Shown in pieces: positions 1-9,186 of a DNA stretch of 64,000 nucleotides. Source of the DNA: Oscillatoria sp. FACHB-1407 (GTDB lineage Bacteria; Cyanobacteriota; Cyanobacteriia; Elainellales; Elainellaceae); NCBI RefSeq assembly GCF_014697545.1, contig NZ_JACJSA010000020.1, positions 62,001-126,000 on the forward strand, written 5' to 3'. Numbering within the stretch: position 1 is the first letter of the stretch; each line of letters begins with the position of its first letter. The position numbers were made by a program, and so were the translations under genes. The notes below the pieces were generated by a model. That model did no database searches and was not told where the DNA came from. It worked only from the letters and a program-made list of their open reading frames with translations.

Positions 1-1087
1 TTTCTGCGAGAGCATCATTAAGGTGAATGTAGCGTAACTCGCGATCGAGAAACGCTAAACCAATCGGTGAACCGAGCAAAAGTGCGTTGAGTAAAACTTG
101 ATTTGTTTGTAGTGCAATTTCAGTTCTCTTGCGCTCAGAAATATCGACTGCGGCACCCGTAATTCCAATGACGTGCTGGTGTTCGTTGTATAACGGCTCA
201 ACTGTTAAATCGAAATAAGAGGTTTGTCCCTGTAAAGGAATTTTGACCTCCGTTCTGACTCCGATTCCAGTTTCCAATACACGTTGCTTAGTCTGCATAA
301 CCTGTGCTGCAACATCCGGTGGCAACAGGTCGCTATCCTGTTTACCAACAATCTCTTCAGGCAAACGACCGAATTTTGGGTTGTTATAGAGCCAGCTATA
401 GCGTAGCTCGTGATCCTGATTAAAGATTGTGATGGGCAGGCTTTTGATAGCGACTCTCAACCGTTCTTCACTGTGGCGTAACGCCTCTTCGGTTTGTTTA
501 CGTTGAGTGATGTCCAACGTGATGCCTGCCATTTGAATCGGCTCTTGTGCGTCGTTGTAATAGGCTCGACCGATCGCCGCAATCCATCGGACATGATCAG
601 GCTGAACAACACGGTATTCAACATTACACGTTGACTGATCGGCGATCGCCTGCTTAATCGCTTGATCAACTCGGTTGCAATCGTCAGGGTGTAATGCATT
701 GAGAAAAGTAGCGTAATTCAGTTCAGTAGCAGGATCGAGTCCCAACATAGCCTTGCAGCGATCGGAGCAGATAACCCGTCCCGAAGCAAAATGGTAATCC
801 CACATCCCTAAATTTGCGCCCTCTATCGCTAATACCAGGCGATTTTCGCTCTCCTTCAAAGCGAATTCTGTTTGCTGCAAATCCTCAATGAGAGTTGCAA
901 TCGATGAAACACACTCCTCCAAAGGAGGGTGAGTTAGCAGATGATCGGTTTGAGAAAGATGGCTTGTTTGCAGTTGAGTCTGAGCGGGCAGATGAGACAA
1001 ATTACGCCGTTCTAACTCATCGACACGACGACGCAACATCGCCAGTTCCTCAATTAATTCGTCCTTCGTCTTTTCATGATCAGGCAT
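1..1087 (-). CDS. Multi-PAS sensory protein, N-terminal part (runs off window)
   Basis: The open frame starts at ATG 1087 and stays open to the left edge (362 codons), so the output domain (histidine kinase, GGDEF or other) is not visible. Residues 5-30 form a charged heptad-like coiled coil. At least two complete PAS/PAC units follow, at about 83-195 and 206-325, each ending in the usual D-I-T/S-x-R-K signature (LDITQRKQTEEAL and VDISERKRTE). A third PAS starts near 335. There is no transmembrane segment or signal peptide, so the protein should be a soluble cytoplasmic sensor. PAS units of this kind bind ligands or cofactors and pass a signal to a C-terminal kinase or cyclase. A product name beyond PAS-domain sensor cannot be justified. 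Confidence 0.85.
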   Translation of the reverse strand, partial: MPDHEKTKDELIEELAMLRRRVDELERRNLSHLPAQTQLQTSHLSQTDHLLTHPPLEECVSSIATLIEDLQQTEFALKESENRLVLAIEGANLGMWDYHFASGRVICSDRCKAMLGLDPATELNYATFLNALHPDDCNRVDQAIKQAIADQSTCNVEYRVVQPDHVRWIAAIGRAYYNDAQEPIQMAGITLDITQRKQTEEALRHSEERLRVAIKSLPITIFNQDHELRYSWLYNNPKFGRLPEEIVGKQDSDLLPPDVAAQVMQTKQRVLETGIGVRTEVKIPLQGQTSYFDLTVEPLYNEHQHVIGITGAAVDISERKRTEIALQTNQVLLNALLLGSPIGLAFLDRELRYIHLNDALAE

Positions 1088-1442
1088 TGTGATTCAGCTA
1101 ATTCAGAAGGAAACCTTATTCCTACTATAGGGTGAAGAACAAGACGTGAGAAACATAGCAATGCTTCATAACAAACATTAGAACAGAGTTAGAGGGTACA
1201 AAGGGTTTCACCCCTGAAGTCCTCCTCTCCTTTGTTCTAAAGGATGTAGCGACAGCGATCACGGTTACTATTTTTCGTACAGTACGAAGTACTGTACAAC
1301 TGTATAGCGCAAATAGGCACTATACATTCTGATAGATAAAGACGATTAACGGCTGCATTTCTACTTCTAACATCTGCCTGTAGAAGGAGTTCACATTAAG
1401 CTTTAGGGAATGATTAATGTGTCAATCACAGTTCTTTCAACA
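1088..1442. other. Intergenic region with a 9-bp inverted repeat
   Basis: No gene is seen in these 355 bases. The region separates the minus-strand recQ remnant from the minus-strand PAS gene and should hold the PAS promoter. Its only clear structure is the palindrome at 1277-1297. Confidence 0.6.
1277..1297. promoter_or_regulatory. Perfect 9-bp inverted repeat, possible operator
   Basis: GTACAGTAC at 1277-1285 and GTACTGTAC at 1289-1297 are exact reverse complements around a GAA spacer. Neither strand has a T-run after the hairpin, so it does not look like an intrinsic terminator. It lies about 190 bp upstream of the PAS sensor start. The AGTAC-N3-GTACT core recalls cyanobacterial LexA boxes, but half-site spacing is one base off the usual consensus, so LexA is only one option. 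Confidence 0.4.
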
Positions 1443-3080
1443 TTACATTTTTTGGAGTAACCGATGTAACAAAACGGTTTGAACCTCTAACGTTTTATAC
1501 CCTACCTGCTCAAATAAAATAACAATTTTGTCATTCTCATAACGCATCACCGTTCCCTCTCCCCAGGATTTGTGAGCTACACGGCTGTCGATTGCATAGG
1601 GTTGATGGCTCAATTGCTCCGTATGTTGTTGCGTAGTTCCAGTCTTACAGTTGTCACAGTTATCACACGGAGCCTCAAACTGCTCACCAAAATAATTGAG
1701 AATGTATTCTCGACGACAACTTCTTGACTCTGCATATCCGCGCATCATTTCTAAACGCGATCGCTCAAATTGCTGTCGTCGTTCTTGCACTTGAATCGCC
1801 GCCTCAGCTGTCTCTTGTGCCGTCATAGGTGTTTCTGTCGTCGTCACTTCTCCTGTCGGCAATGTCTCTACAGCACCCACTTCAGATAAGTGATTTAACG
1901 CACTTCTAACCTTCGTTGCAGATAACTCAACGTGTTCTTTTAACTCCTTCGGTGAAATGGGTTCTTCCTGACTTTGCAAGATCTCTGAAACTTACTCAAG
2001 TTGATCTGTGTCAACCTGTCCTCCACTTGCAAAAAAGCGACGCAAATTTAAGTCTTCTGGTTTGTAAAATAAGACTGCTCGCGCAGGTTCACCATCTCGC
2101 CCAGCACGCCCAATCTCCTGGTAATAAGAGTCAATAGAGTCACTGATATCCGCATGAAACACAAATCGCACATTGGGCTTATCAACTCCCATTCCAAAAG
2201 CCGTCGTTGCGACTAACACATCAATTTCATCTGCCATAAATGCCGCTTCGACCTGTTGCCGATCTGCCGCTCTCATTCCAGCGTGATAAAAGTGCGATCG
2301 CCATCCTTGTTCCGTTAATGCTTCAGCCAATTCCTCTGCCCGCTTGCGCGTAGCAATATAAACAATACCGGGTTTATCGACCTGAGCGATTTGCTTTAGC
2401 AAACTGTCCTGCTTTTCATCCGCACTTTCAAATCGGTTGACACTTAATGCCAGATTGGGGCGATCGAATCCTTGGACAATCACCGCTGCATTTTTCATGC
2501 CTAACCGCTCCACAATTTCAGCGCGAACGGGAGGTGCAGCTGTAGCCGTCAATGCCAGAATTCGAGGGTGTCCCAATGCCTCAACCACCTGGTTTAAGCG
2601 CAAATAATCAGGGCGAAAGTCATGCCCCCAGGAGCTGATGCAGTGGGCTTCGTCCACCACAAACAGAGATGGTTTTGCGGCTTGTAACCGCTCCAGAGTT
2701 TCCGCCTGATTAAACTGCTCAGGAGCTAGAAACAGGAACTCTAAATCTCCTTCCTCTAGTTGCTCAAACGCTTTTTGCCGTTCCGCTGTGTTCAGCGTGG
2801 AGTTGATCACACTTGCCTCACCCACATCTTGATCCGCGATCGCCTTGGCTTGATCACGTTGCAACGCAAGCAGGGGAGACACCACCACAGTGACACCCGG
2901 AATCAAAAAAGCTGCCATCTGATAGATCGCTGACTTACCTGACCCAGTTGGCATCACGGCTAACGTGTCATGTCCCTGCAAAACTGACTGAATAGCCGCT
3001 TCCTGTCCAGAGCGCAACTCCTCATAGCCAAACCGTTCCTGGGCAACCTGATGCAGATTTGGCTTCTTCTGTTTACTCAT
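1443..3080 (-). pseudogene. recQ: RecQ-family ATP-dependent DNA helicase interrupted by an in-frame stop
   Basis: Residues 1-362 carry a RecQ helicase core: Walker A MPTGSGKS at 43-50, DEAH at 143-146 followed by CISSWGHDFRPDY, the TAT motif, and motif VI QEIGRAGRDGEP. A TAA at 1992-1994 then ends the frame. The same frame continues without any indel for 182 codons and encodes the expected rest of the protein, including the RecQ zinc-binding domain (RSCRREYILNYF, then CDNCDNC) and a C-terminal beta-rich tail. The simplest event is one substitution, for example CAA (Gln) to TAA. Known RecQ helicases unwind DNA 3'-5' in recombination repair. The truncated product would have the motor but no zinc domain. 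A sequencing error or suppression is possible. Confidence 0.85.
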
Positions 3081-3202
3081 ACTCAGTTCAAACCTATACA
3101 GTGTCGGGCGTGGCGTTTGGCAGACAACCTCGTTAGTTTAAGAGGTTTTCGCTCAAATGCCGCGCCCTGACAAAATCTCGACGTTATTTAAGGGGATGAT
3201 TC

Positions 3203-3694
3203 CTAGATCTCAGGTGAGAAGCTGTCAGCATTCTTGAGTTCGCTGGGTTTCACAAACCCAACGTAAGCAGCCGCGATCGCAGTCAGTGCGTTAAACCAGA
3301 CATTGTTACCAAAGATGGGCATCAGACCAAAAGTGGTGTTAGTAAAGGGCAACAATCCCATTACTGCAATCAGAGCATAGGCGATCGCAAAACCTCGGTT
3401 ATACACCAGAGAACCACTCAAACTTGTTGCCGAAGCCAACCCTAAAACACCCACAACAATATGCACGGCATTATGCAATAAATTAGTAGGAAATAATCCC
3501 AATACATAACCGTAACCATCATCTAAAAGCAGCCGAGGAGCATCCACTGCAACATCGGGAGAACCCGCAGGGAGTGTCATAAACCCTGGAATAAATCCAG
3601 CAATACCAACTAATAAAAAGAGAGCTCCAATAATAAAGGCAAAAGCTCGCTCAAGGGATTCAGTACGTTTGATTAAATCTGAAGATGCTTGCAT
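3203..3694 (-). CDS. DUF4383-like integral membrane protein
   Basis: 163 residues with about four hydrophobic segments: AFIIGALFLLVGIAGFIPGF, a central NLLHNAVHIVVGVLGLAS segment, IAYALIAVMGLLPF, and the C-terminal ALTAIAAAYVGF. The pattern of a first helix followed by a loop, then the LLHNAVHIVVG stretch, matches the DUF4383 family of four-helix membrane proteins of unknown function. An upstream extension to 3742 is open, but the ATG at 3694 has GAGGAA about 8 bases ahead and is preferred. The gene stands alone between recQ and crtR. Family assignment is from memory of the pattern; no biochemical role is known to me. Confidence 0.75.
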   Translation of the reverse strand: MQASSDLIKRTESLERAFAFIIGALFLLVGIAGFIPGFMTLPAGSPDVAVDAPRLLLDDGYGYVLGLFPTNLLHNAVHIVVGVLGLASATSLSGSLVYNRGFAIAYALIAVMGLLPFTNTTFGLMPIFGNNVWFNALTAIAAAYVGFVKPSELKNADSFSPEI

Positions 3695-4064
3695 TGTCAT
3701 TTCCTCAATAATTGAAGTTAGCGTGACCCATTCAATACACAATCTCTACAACCCAAGCTATAGCCGTAGTCACTTGGATTAGGACGAGGTGCAGGGGTGA
3801 AACCCCTGACCGGGAGCGCAGCCTCCACACCCCCTTCTGCCCTAAATAAAGTGGCGGTAGCTATATAGATTTATCGTTCAGAGAGATTAGAGAATTGGGA
3901 TTCTGCTAAACGCTATTTGAATTCACTTCACTACGACTATTAACTGTGCTTAAAAAATTAGATGATTTTATCTAGCTTTAGTTCTATTTAAGTTACCAAC
4001 CCTTATTGAAGGGTGCTTGGAAGGGTTAACTGGAAGTACCCTGATTCAAAATAAACACCTTCAT
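3695..4064. other. Intergenic region carrying a dispersed GC-rich repeat
   Basis: No gene is seen. Bases 3787-3838 hold a GC-rich repeat (family B: a GTGCAGGGGTG core, a short spacer, GCAGCC and CCCCCTT) that recurs at 14411-14460 and, inverted, at 22004-22053. The stretch starting with CAAGCTATAGCCGTAGTCAC near 3753 resembles the one near 36289. Confidence 0.55.
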
Positions 4065-4106
4065 AAAAAAAAGGAAGCATTCCTTTTGGAATACTCCCCT
4101 TTTTTA
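4065..4106 (-). terminator. Rho-independent terminator of crtR
   Basis: On the minus strand the transcript folds as GGGGAGTATTCC, loop AAAA, GGAATGCTTCC, followed by a run of eight T residues. It begins about 30 bases after the crtR stop codon. The plus strand also has a T-run, so it may work both ways. Confidence 0.85.
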
Positions 4107-4136
4107 TTCTTTTACCACTCTTTAGTATCTACAACA

Positions 4137-5108
4137 TTAGAGGGAATTGCTATCAGAATCCTGCCGTTTAATTAATTCATCTACAGGAGATTTATGGTTA
4201 AACCGAATCCCTAAAAAGACATCGTACAAAAAGCTCCAAAAACTCTTACCTTGCAAAATACCGAGAGATTGATGGCATCCTTTCGCATCTAACAGAGGCT
4301 GAGTAGCATAGTAAGCCGTTTGATAGTGATACCAGGGAATTGAAGGCCACAAGTGATGAATTAAATGATAGTTTTGTCCCATGATGAGCAAGTTGAGGAT
4401 CGGACTGGGATACACTCTGGCATTTTTCCAGCGATCGCGCTCTTGAAATGGACGATGGGGCAGGTAATCGAAGAACAATCCCAGAGCCAGACCCACCACT
4501 AACGCTGGAGAAAACCAGAAGTTAAAAATGTAGCCGATGAAGTCGTATTGAATGGCGAAATAAACGACAGTCGCCACAATCAATCGCGCAATAAACCACT
4601 CCAACAACTCAAACTTGCGCCACAATCGCCGCTTAAAGAAATAGATTTCGTGATAGAAAAAGCGAGCCGCAATTAAAAAGAGCGGTCCTCCTGTGGAAAC
4701 AAAATGGTCGGGGTCATTGTCCGGGTCATTCACATTGGCATGGTGTTGCATATGAACCCGCGTAAACACAGGAAAAGAAAACCCCAACATCAGGGCACTG
4801 CCATGCCCCAAAATGGCATTCATGATGCGATCGCGATGAGCCACATTATGAGATGCATCATGAATCACCGTTCCGACCAGATGGAGGGCAACCACATTCA
4901 TCAGGAAGCAGCACCAATCAACCCAATGCCACCGCCAATAACCTAATGTTGAAATCACCACCATCACAACCGCTGTAAAGAACATCAACAGGGTTGGATT
5001 AAAATCACCCGGTGGTCCTAAAAGCTCTCGCGGCACGGTCGAGGTTGTCTTGACCTCCGGTGTTGCTTCTTCTACCACCGCCAGGGGCTGGGTTGCCTCC
5101 GATATCAC
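4137..5108 (-). CDS. crtR: Beta-carotene hydroxylase CrtR (fatty-acid-desaturase type)
   Basis: 323 residues. The three histidine clusters of membrane di-iron hydroxylases are intact: HDASHN at 83-88 with H91, HMQHH at 119-123, and NYHLIHH at 246-252. Long stretches around them (ILGHGSALMLGF, NDPDHFVSTGGPL, LFFDYLPHRPF) are typical of cyanobacterial CrtR, which adds 3-hydroxyl groups to beta-carotene (zeaxanthin) or to myxoxanthophyll precursors. Hydrophobic segments at about 40-80, 165-205 and 200-215 place it in the membrane. Translation starts at GTG 5108, chosen because AAAGGAGC lies at 5115-5122, seven bases upstream. It is monocistronic with its own terminator. Confidence 0.93.
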   Translation of the reverse strand: MISEATQPLAVVEEATPEVKTTSTVPRELLGPPGDFNPTLLMFFTAVVMVVISTLGYWRWHWVDWCCFLMNVVALHLVGTVIHDASHNVAHRDRIMNAILGHGSALMLGFSFPVFTRVHMQHHANVNDPDNDPDHFVSTGGPLFLIAARFFYHEIYFFKRRLWRKFELLEWFIARLIVATVVYFAIQYDFIGYIFNFWFSPALVVGLALGLFFDYLPHRPFQERDRWKNARVYPSPILNLLIMGQNYHLIHHLWPSIPWYHYQTAYYATQPLLDAKGCHQSLGILQGKSFWSFLYDVFLGIRFNHKSPVDELIKRQDSDSNSL

Positions 5109-5388
5109 ACTTACGCTCCTTTGTAACGCCCTTTGCGTAGTATAAGATACCGTGTAACTTCAAATAAAGTTTTATGAAATTAACTCATTTAATAGATACC
5201 TAGACTTTTCCTGTAATCCGCTAATAGCTAGGGTTTGAGGGGCTTTGGAGCAAATTTGAAGAAAAGAGGTGTGAGTGCTCGACATAAGTACTTTAATCTT
5301 TCATGAAAAGTTATATCGTAAGGCGGTGGCACTCTGGTAACTCCGTTTGTACATAACAAGTTAGGAGTATTCATGAGAGCGATCATTT

Positions 5389-6135
5389 ATGTGGATTTTT
5401 TGTTGTGGAATGTACCGTTCTGCTTCCACTTTGCAGTTTCAAGTTACGACCGAGTTAGTGCAAAGCAAAGAAGCGGGTCGAGTCGTTGGTTGGATCGATG
5501 CGAAACGATTTTCAGAAGTGCGAGATGCTTATCCTGATACGCAAGCCTTTAAGGTAATTAAGGTACACGAATGCACAGATGCAATTCAATCAGAATTCCT
5601 GCGAGGAAATGCGATCGGCATTTATACTTTTCGTGACATTCGGGATGTCTACGTTTCGATGATGCGACAGCGGTTAAAGTCATTTGCTGACATTTGGCAA
5701 GAGGGCTTTTTAGAAGCCTGTTTGGACAATTACAAAAAATGGACAGAACTGCCCAATGTTCTCGTCTCCAAGTATGAGGAGATTATGTCTGACCTGAGCC
5801 ATGAAGTGTGTCGTATTGCTTCCCACCTCAGCATTTCACTGCCTGCAACCGCTTCAGAAGCGATCGCCAATAACTATTCCCTTGACGTGCAACAGGCACG
5901 CATTGAGCAGTTCAAAGAAAAGTTGTTGCAAACCCCACTCAATCCCGACGACCATCGTCAAATGGTGGACTATCACGATGAAAAAACCTTACTGCATATG
6001 AATCACATTGATTCCGCTAAGGTGGGCAGATGGCGCAATGACTTGACTGACCTGGAGATCGCCCACATCGAAGAAAAAGTTCGCGAGTGGTGTGATCGCT
6101 TTGGCTATACGCCATCAACTTTTTTGCGGACATAA
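5389..6135 (+). CDS. Sulfotransferase-family protein
   Basis: 248 residues. The N-terminus holds a PAPS-binding P-loop-like motif CCGMYRSAST (5-14). The RDIRDVYVSMMRQ segment near 82-95 fits the 3'-phosphate-binding region, and GRWRNDLT near 213-220 fits the conserved G-x-W-R/K motif. Known relatives transfer sulfate from PAPS to hydroxyl or amino groups; the acceptor here is unknown. No signal peptide or TM segment. The start is uncertain: ATG 5389 fits the domain, but the good Shine-Dalgarno (TTAGGAG) is placed for an out-of-frame ATG at 5373 that opens only a 54-codon frame. Confidence 0.8.
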   Translation: MWIFCCGMYRSASTLQFQVTTELVQSKEAGRVVGWIDAKRFSEVRDAYPDTQAFKVIKVHECTDAIQSEFLRGNAIGIYTFRDIRDVYVSMMRQRLKSFADIWQEGFLEACLDNYKKWTELPNVLVSKYEEIMSDLSHEVCRIASHLSISLPATASEAIANNYSLDVQQARIEQFKEKLLQTPLNPDDHRQMVDYHDEKTLLHMNHIDSAKVGRWRNDLTDLEIAHIEEKVREWCDRFGYTPSTFLRT

Positions 6136-6227
6136 TTCCACTTGCAAAGACGTTTCACGATATGTCTTGACGGAATCGATCGCCCCTTTGTGTCAAAAGG
6201 TACAGACGCTGACCCTACATTTGCGTA

Positions 6228-6262
6228 AAAATAAGAAAAGCCTGGTAGCCCCCCTACCAGGC
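6228..6262 (-). terminator. Rho-independent terminator
   Basis: A perfect 9-bp stem (GCCTGGTAG / CTACCAGGC, loop of five bases) at 6240-6262. On the minus strand it is followed by TTTTCTTATTTTT. It lies about 110 bases downstream of the RTX/Calx-beta gene. Confidence 0.8.
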
Positions 6263-6369
6263 AAGAGAATTCGTTGTTTACTCTCCTAGAGTAAGTTGAG
6301 TGAGAGGCGATCGCCTTCATGCTGCTGTGTCACCTCAACGGGTGATTCAGCGATCGCCTTCCACGGCTG

Positions 6370-8289
6370 TTAACGCCAACCTACAGCTGAGGTGCTCGTT
6401 ACAGTTCGCAGATCCCGTGTGATTTCCAGGGTGTAGTTAAACGGTGACCCAGCCGACGTGAGCGGAGTCATCGCCGAACCATCTGGACGACGGGGTGAGA
6501 ACCAGGAGTTTGCATTGACGACTAAATTGCCATTGGCACCGACGGATAGCCCAGTCACAGCCAGCGAATTGGTTCTACCGTTGTTGTTGGCTGACAAATA
6601 AGCCGCATTGGACATCGTACCCGTTCGAGGATCGATTCGAGCTAGAACAGCCACCTTCGCTCCGCCACCATTTCCATAGCTTCGCAACCAGTTTTGGGTG
6701 GCACTGCCACTCACTCGGCGGAAATCCTCGCTAGGAGTGCCCTGCGTACCGTCCACGCTGAAGACGGCATACAGATTTGTGCCATCCCAGAACAAGCCAT
6801 ATCCGCGTCCATCGGCTCCGGTGACTTCGTAATCCGTGCGAGTCCAGTTGTTAGCCGGGTTAGCACTGTCAAAGCTGCGGATGATGGGGTTTTGGTTGAT
6901 GCTTGTGACCTGCTGGGTGCCGATGTAGATGGTCTGGGTGCCGATGGTAATGCGGGCTGCTCCTCTAGAAGCGATCGTTGCCTGACTATCACCTGAACCA
7001 AACTTCACGTTGTTGCTAACGATAGACGCAGGTAGGGCACTACCACCACCGCCACCACCAATCGGTACAGGGGTTGGAGCAGGCGCAGGTACAGGTACGG
7101 GAACAGGTGCCGGGGCAGGCGCAGGGGTGGGTGTAGGTGCCGTATCGTTGTCAGTGATGGTTAACGTGGCTGCATTTTGTGAACCGAGTTGCCCGTTAAT
7201 GGGGTTAGTCAACGTAATGCGAATGGTTTCGTTTCCTTCTACAGCCGTGTCATTCACAACAGGAATGGTAAAGGTGCGGCTGGTTTGACCACTCGCAAAG
7301 ACGAGGGTTCCAGAGGTATTAGTGTAGTCTGAACCGACCGTTGCCGTGCCACCTGCGACCGTGGCGTAATTTACTCTTGCTTCTCCTACACTGCTGCCCG
7401 TCCGGTTGACCGTAATCGTGGCTCTGGTGCCACCTTCGCCAATGCTGTAGTTTGCCGTGCTAAACGCTAGACTGCCTGTTGTAGAGGCTGGGATCGGGGC
7501 TGGAGAGGGAGCCGGAATTGGGGCAGGTGCCGGAATTGGAGAGGGAGCCGGAATTGGGGCAGGGCTAGGCGAAGGAGCATTCCCAGGCAGTGCTGCAAAA
7601 TCCTGGCTGGTGATCAGGTTGCTATTAACTCCCCGAACGCGAGCGAGATACTCTCCTGTGACGCGATCGCGAATCACAGTATCTCGTCTGTAATCTCCCT
7701 TTCCTTGAGAGATGCTGAGGCGATCAAACGTTAATCCGCCTTCTAATCTAAAGCGATCTTGCCCATCGGCAAAGTCGGTAATGATGTCTGTTTTTCTGAG
7801 GGTTTTATTGCCATTTCCGGGCGCGAGCACGAATGTGTCGTTGCCGCTGCCACCTGTGATTGTGTCTTTGCTTGTGCCACCGTTGAGAACGTCATTGCCA
7901 CTACCACCCATCAAGGTGTCGCGACCCGATTCGCCTGAGAGCATGTCATTACCACTTTCGCCAAAGAGGCGATCGTTGCCGTTGCCTCCGGTAATGAGGT
8001 CATCGCTACTGCGCCCACGCAGCGTTTCAGAGCGATTGCCTCCTGCGATCTGATTCGTGGTTTTTGCCCCCAACGATTTGCCATTTCTCCCTCTCAACCA
8101 ACGAGTTGCAACCTCGTCTTGCCCTCTGACCAGAGCACTGCCCGACTGAGAAGCGGACAAGCTAGAGTCAAGGGGACTTTGAGGGGTCAACGCATCTGGT
8201 GTTGGCACCAAAGTGTTGGTTGAATTGGTTTGAAATTCTGTAGAAAGCACTGGCATTCCTCCGTGCATTATTGACTGAACAATTCGCAC
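6370..8289 (-). CDS. RTX (calcium-binding) and Calx-beta surface protein
   Basis: 639 residues. From about 80 to 155 there are tandem RTX nonapeptides of the G-G-x-G-x-D type (GGNGNDRLFGESGND, GGSGNDVLNGG, GGSGNDTF), then the module that usually follows them (ADGQDRFRLEG). A Pro/Ala/Ser-rich linker leads to one Calx-beta domain at about 275-385 (EGGTRATITVNRTG to LTITDND). A second Pro/Ala/Val linker and Gly tract precede a C-terminal domain of about 200 residues with WDG-T-LYAVFS, not recognised. RTX proteins are usually exported by type I secretion without an N-terminal signal, and none is seen. The frame opens at GTG 8289; ATG 8268 or 8256 (beside GGAGG) are alternatives. Confidence 0.82.
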   Translation of the reverse strand: MRIVQSIMHGGMPVLSTEFQTNSTNTLVPTPDALTPQSPLDSSLSASQSGSALVRGQDEVATRWLRGRNGKSLGAKTTNQIAGGNRSETLRGRSSDDLITGGNGNDRLFGESGNDMLSGESGRDTLMGGSGNDVLNGGTSKDTITGGSGNDTFVLAPGNGNKTLRKTDIITDFADGQDRFRLEGGLTFDRLSISQGKGDYRRDTVIRDRVTGEYLARVRGVNSNLITSQDFAALPGNAPSPSPAPIPAPSPIPAPAPIPAPSPAPIPASTTGSLAFSTANYSIGEGGTRATITVNRTGSSVGEARVNYATVAGGTATVGSDYTNTSGTLVFASGQTSRTFTIPVVNDTAVEGNETIRITLTNPINGQLGSQNAATLTITDNDTAPTPTPAPAPAPVPVPVPAPAPTPVPIGGGGGGSALPASIVSNNVKFGSGDSQATIASRGAARITIGTQTIYIGTQQVTSINQNPIIRSFDSANPANNWTRTDYEVTGADGRGYGLFWDGTNLYAVFSVDGTQGTPSEDFRRVSGSATQNWLRSYGNGGGAKVAVLARIDPRTGTMSNAAYLSANNNGRTNSLAVTGLSVGANGNLVVNANSWFSPRRPDGSAMTPLTSAGSPFNYTLEITRDLRTVTSTSAVGWR

Positions 8290-9123
8290 TGGTTGAGTGT
8301 GCGAAATGATGTCACCCTGCGACTAAACCTTCAAAAAGAGCATGATTGGTGGGTTGAAATTCACAGCAAATTGTCAGCTCAGCAGATTGAATCACCTCTC
8401 AATGGATGAGAAGTAAACTGGCAATAGCTGCGATCTCTTGCTACTTGGAAAAAGTGGTAAATGCTATGTTGAGTTTGGGTTTAGCCTTTGCAATTAACTG
8501 ATTTGAGACAGCATTGGCTTCAGCACCCCATCAACAGAAACTTCATCAAATCACGCTTCTACTTTATAGTCTCTTCACAAGCAATTTTAGTTCCCGAAGG
8601 GCGATCAAAAATTTTCTAATACCTGATTCGGAAGCTAGAATTTGTGAAAGAAAATGGCTGAGATGCTTGCTTCTGAAAGGGTTTAATCGTTATTTACAAC
8701 GTTAAACAATTCTGTTTTGAATGTATTTCAGAATACAAGATCAGACGTTTTTCTGGCAGAATGCCCAAGACGATACTAACCTGACGATACACCAATCTAA
8801 TCAAAAATTAGATAAGAGCAGCTCCATCAATTTGAAGAACAGATAATTGATCTTCTGTCAACCCAGATTGAAATGGGTTACATCGATCGCACCAAATTTC
8901 TTCAGATTGAGATGCTTTTGCATCTTCCTATTCTCTGTTTTAACCAACATGAAAACTTTACGTCTTCAGCAGTTTCTCTGAATCAAACCTTGATTTATTT
9001 GGGTTCAGGTTCGAGAGTTACAACGGATATTACCCAGAACCCAGGGATATTACATACAAAAAGAGTGCTGATTTACTAAAAATCAACACTCACTCGTGAT
9101 TTAGCAATCCTATTTGATTTGTG
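8290..9123. other. Intergenic region without a convincing gene
   Basis: About 830 bases of AT-rich sequence between two minus-strand genes. Two short plus-strand frames (8514-8705 and 8873-9079) have no recognisable domain, no good ribosome site and no operon context, so I do not call them. The left part probably holds the promoter of the RTX gene. Confidence 0.5.
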
Positions 9124-9174
9124 AAAAAAGCTGTTTGTGAAAGTGCCCGCCCTTTGGGCGGGCACTTTCACAAA
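9124..9174 (-). terminator. 19-bp perfect hairpin, likely terminator of the peptidoglycan-binding gene
   Basis: Bases 9134-9152 and 9156-9174 are exact reverse complements around a TTT loop, with a GC-rich head (GCCCGCCC / GGGCGGGC). On the minus strand a T6 run follows within a few bases. The dispersed element at 9187-9298 lies between it and the gene it would terminate. Confidence 0.7.
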
Positions 9175-9186
9175 CGATTTAGGATC

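Noticed and set aside
1992-1994. Reading the recQ halves as two separate genes
   Set aside because: They share one frame with no overlap; the second part would start at a TTG without a ribosome site and lacks the motor, so one interrupted gene is simpler.
6694-8053. Several plus-strand frames of 78-113 codons opposite the RTX/Calx-beta gene
   Set aside because: They are Gly/Ala/Val or Pro/Leu-rich mirror frames of the repeat and linker codons of the real gene, without ribosome sites.
8514-9079. Two short plus-strand frames in the 8.3-9.1 kb gap
   Set aside because: No family pattern, no good ribosome site, no neighbouring operon; probably chance frames.
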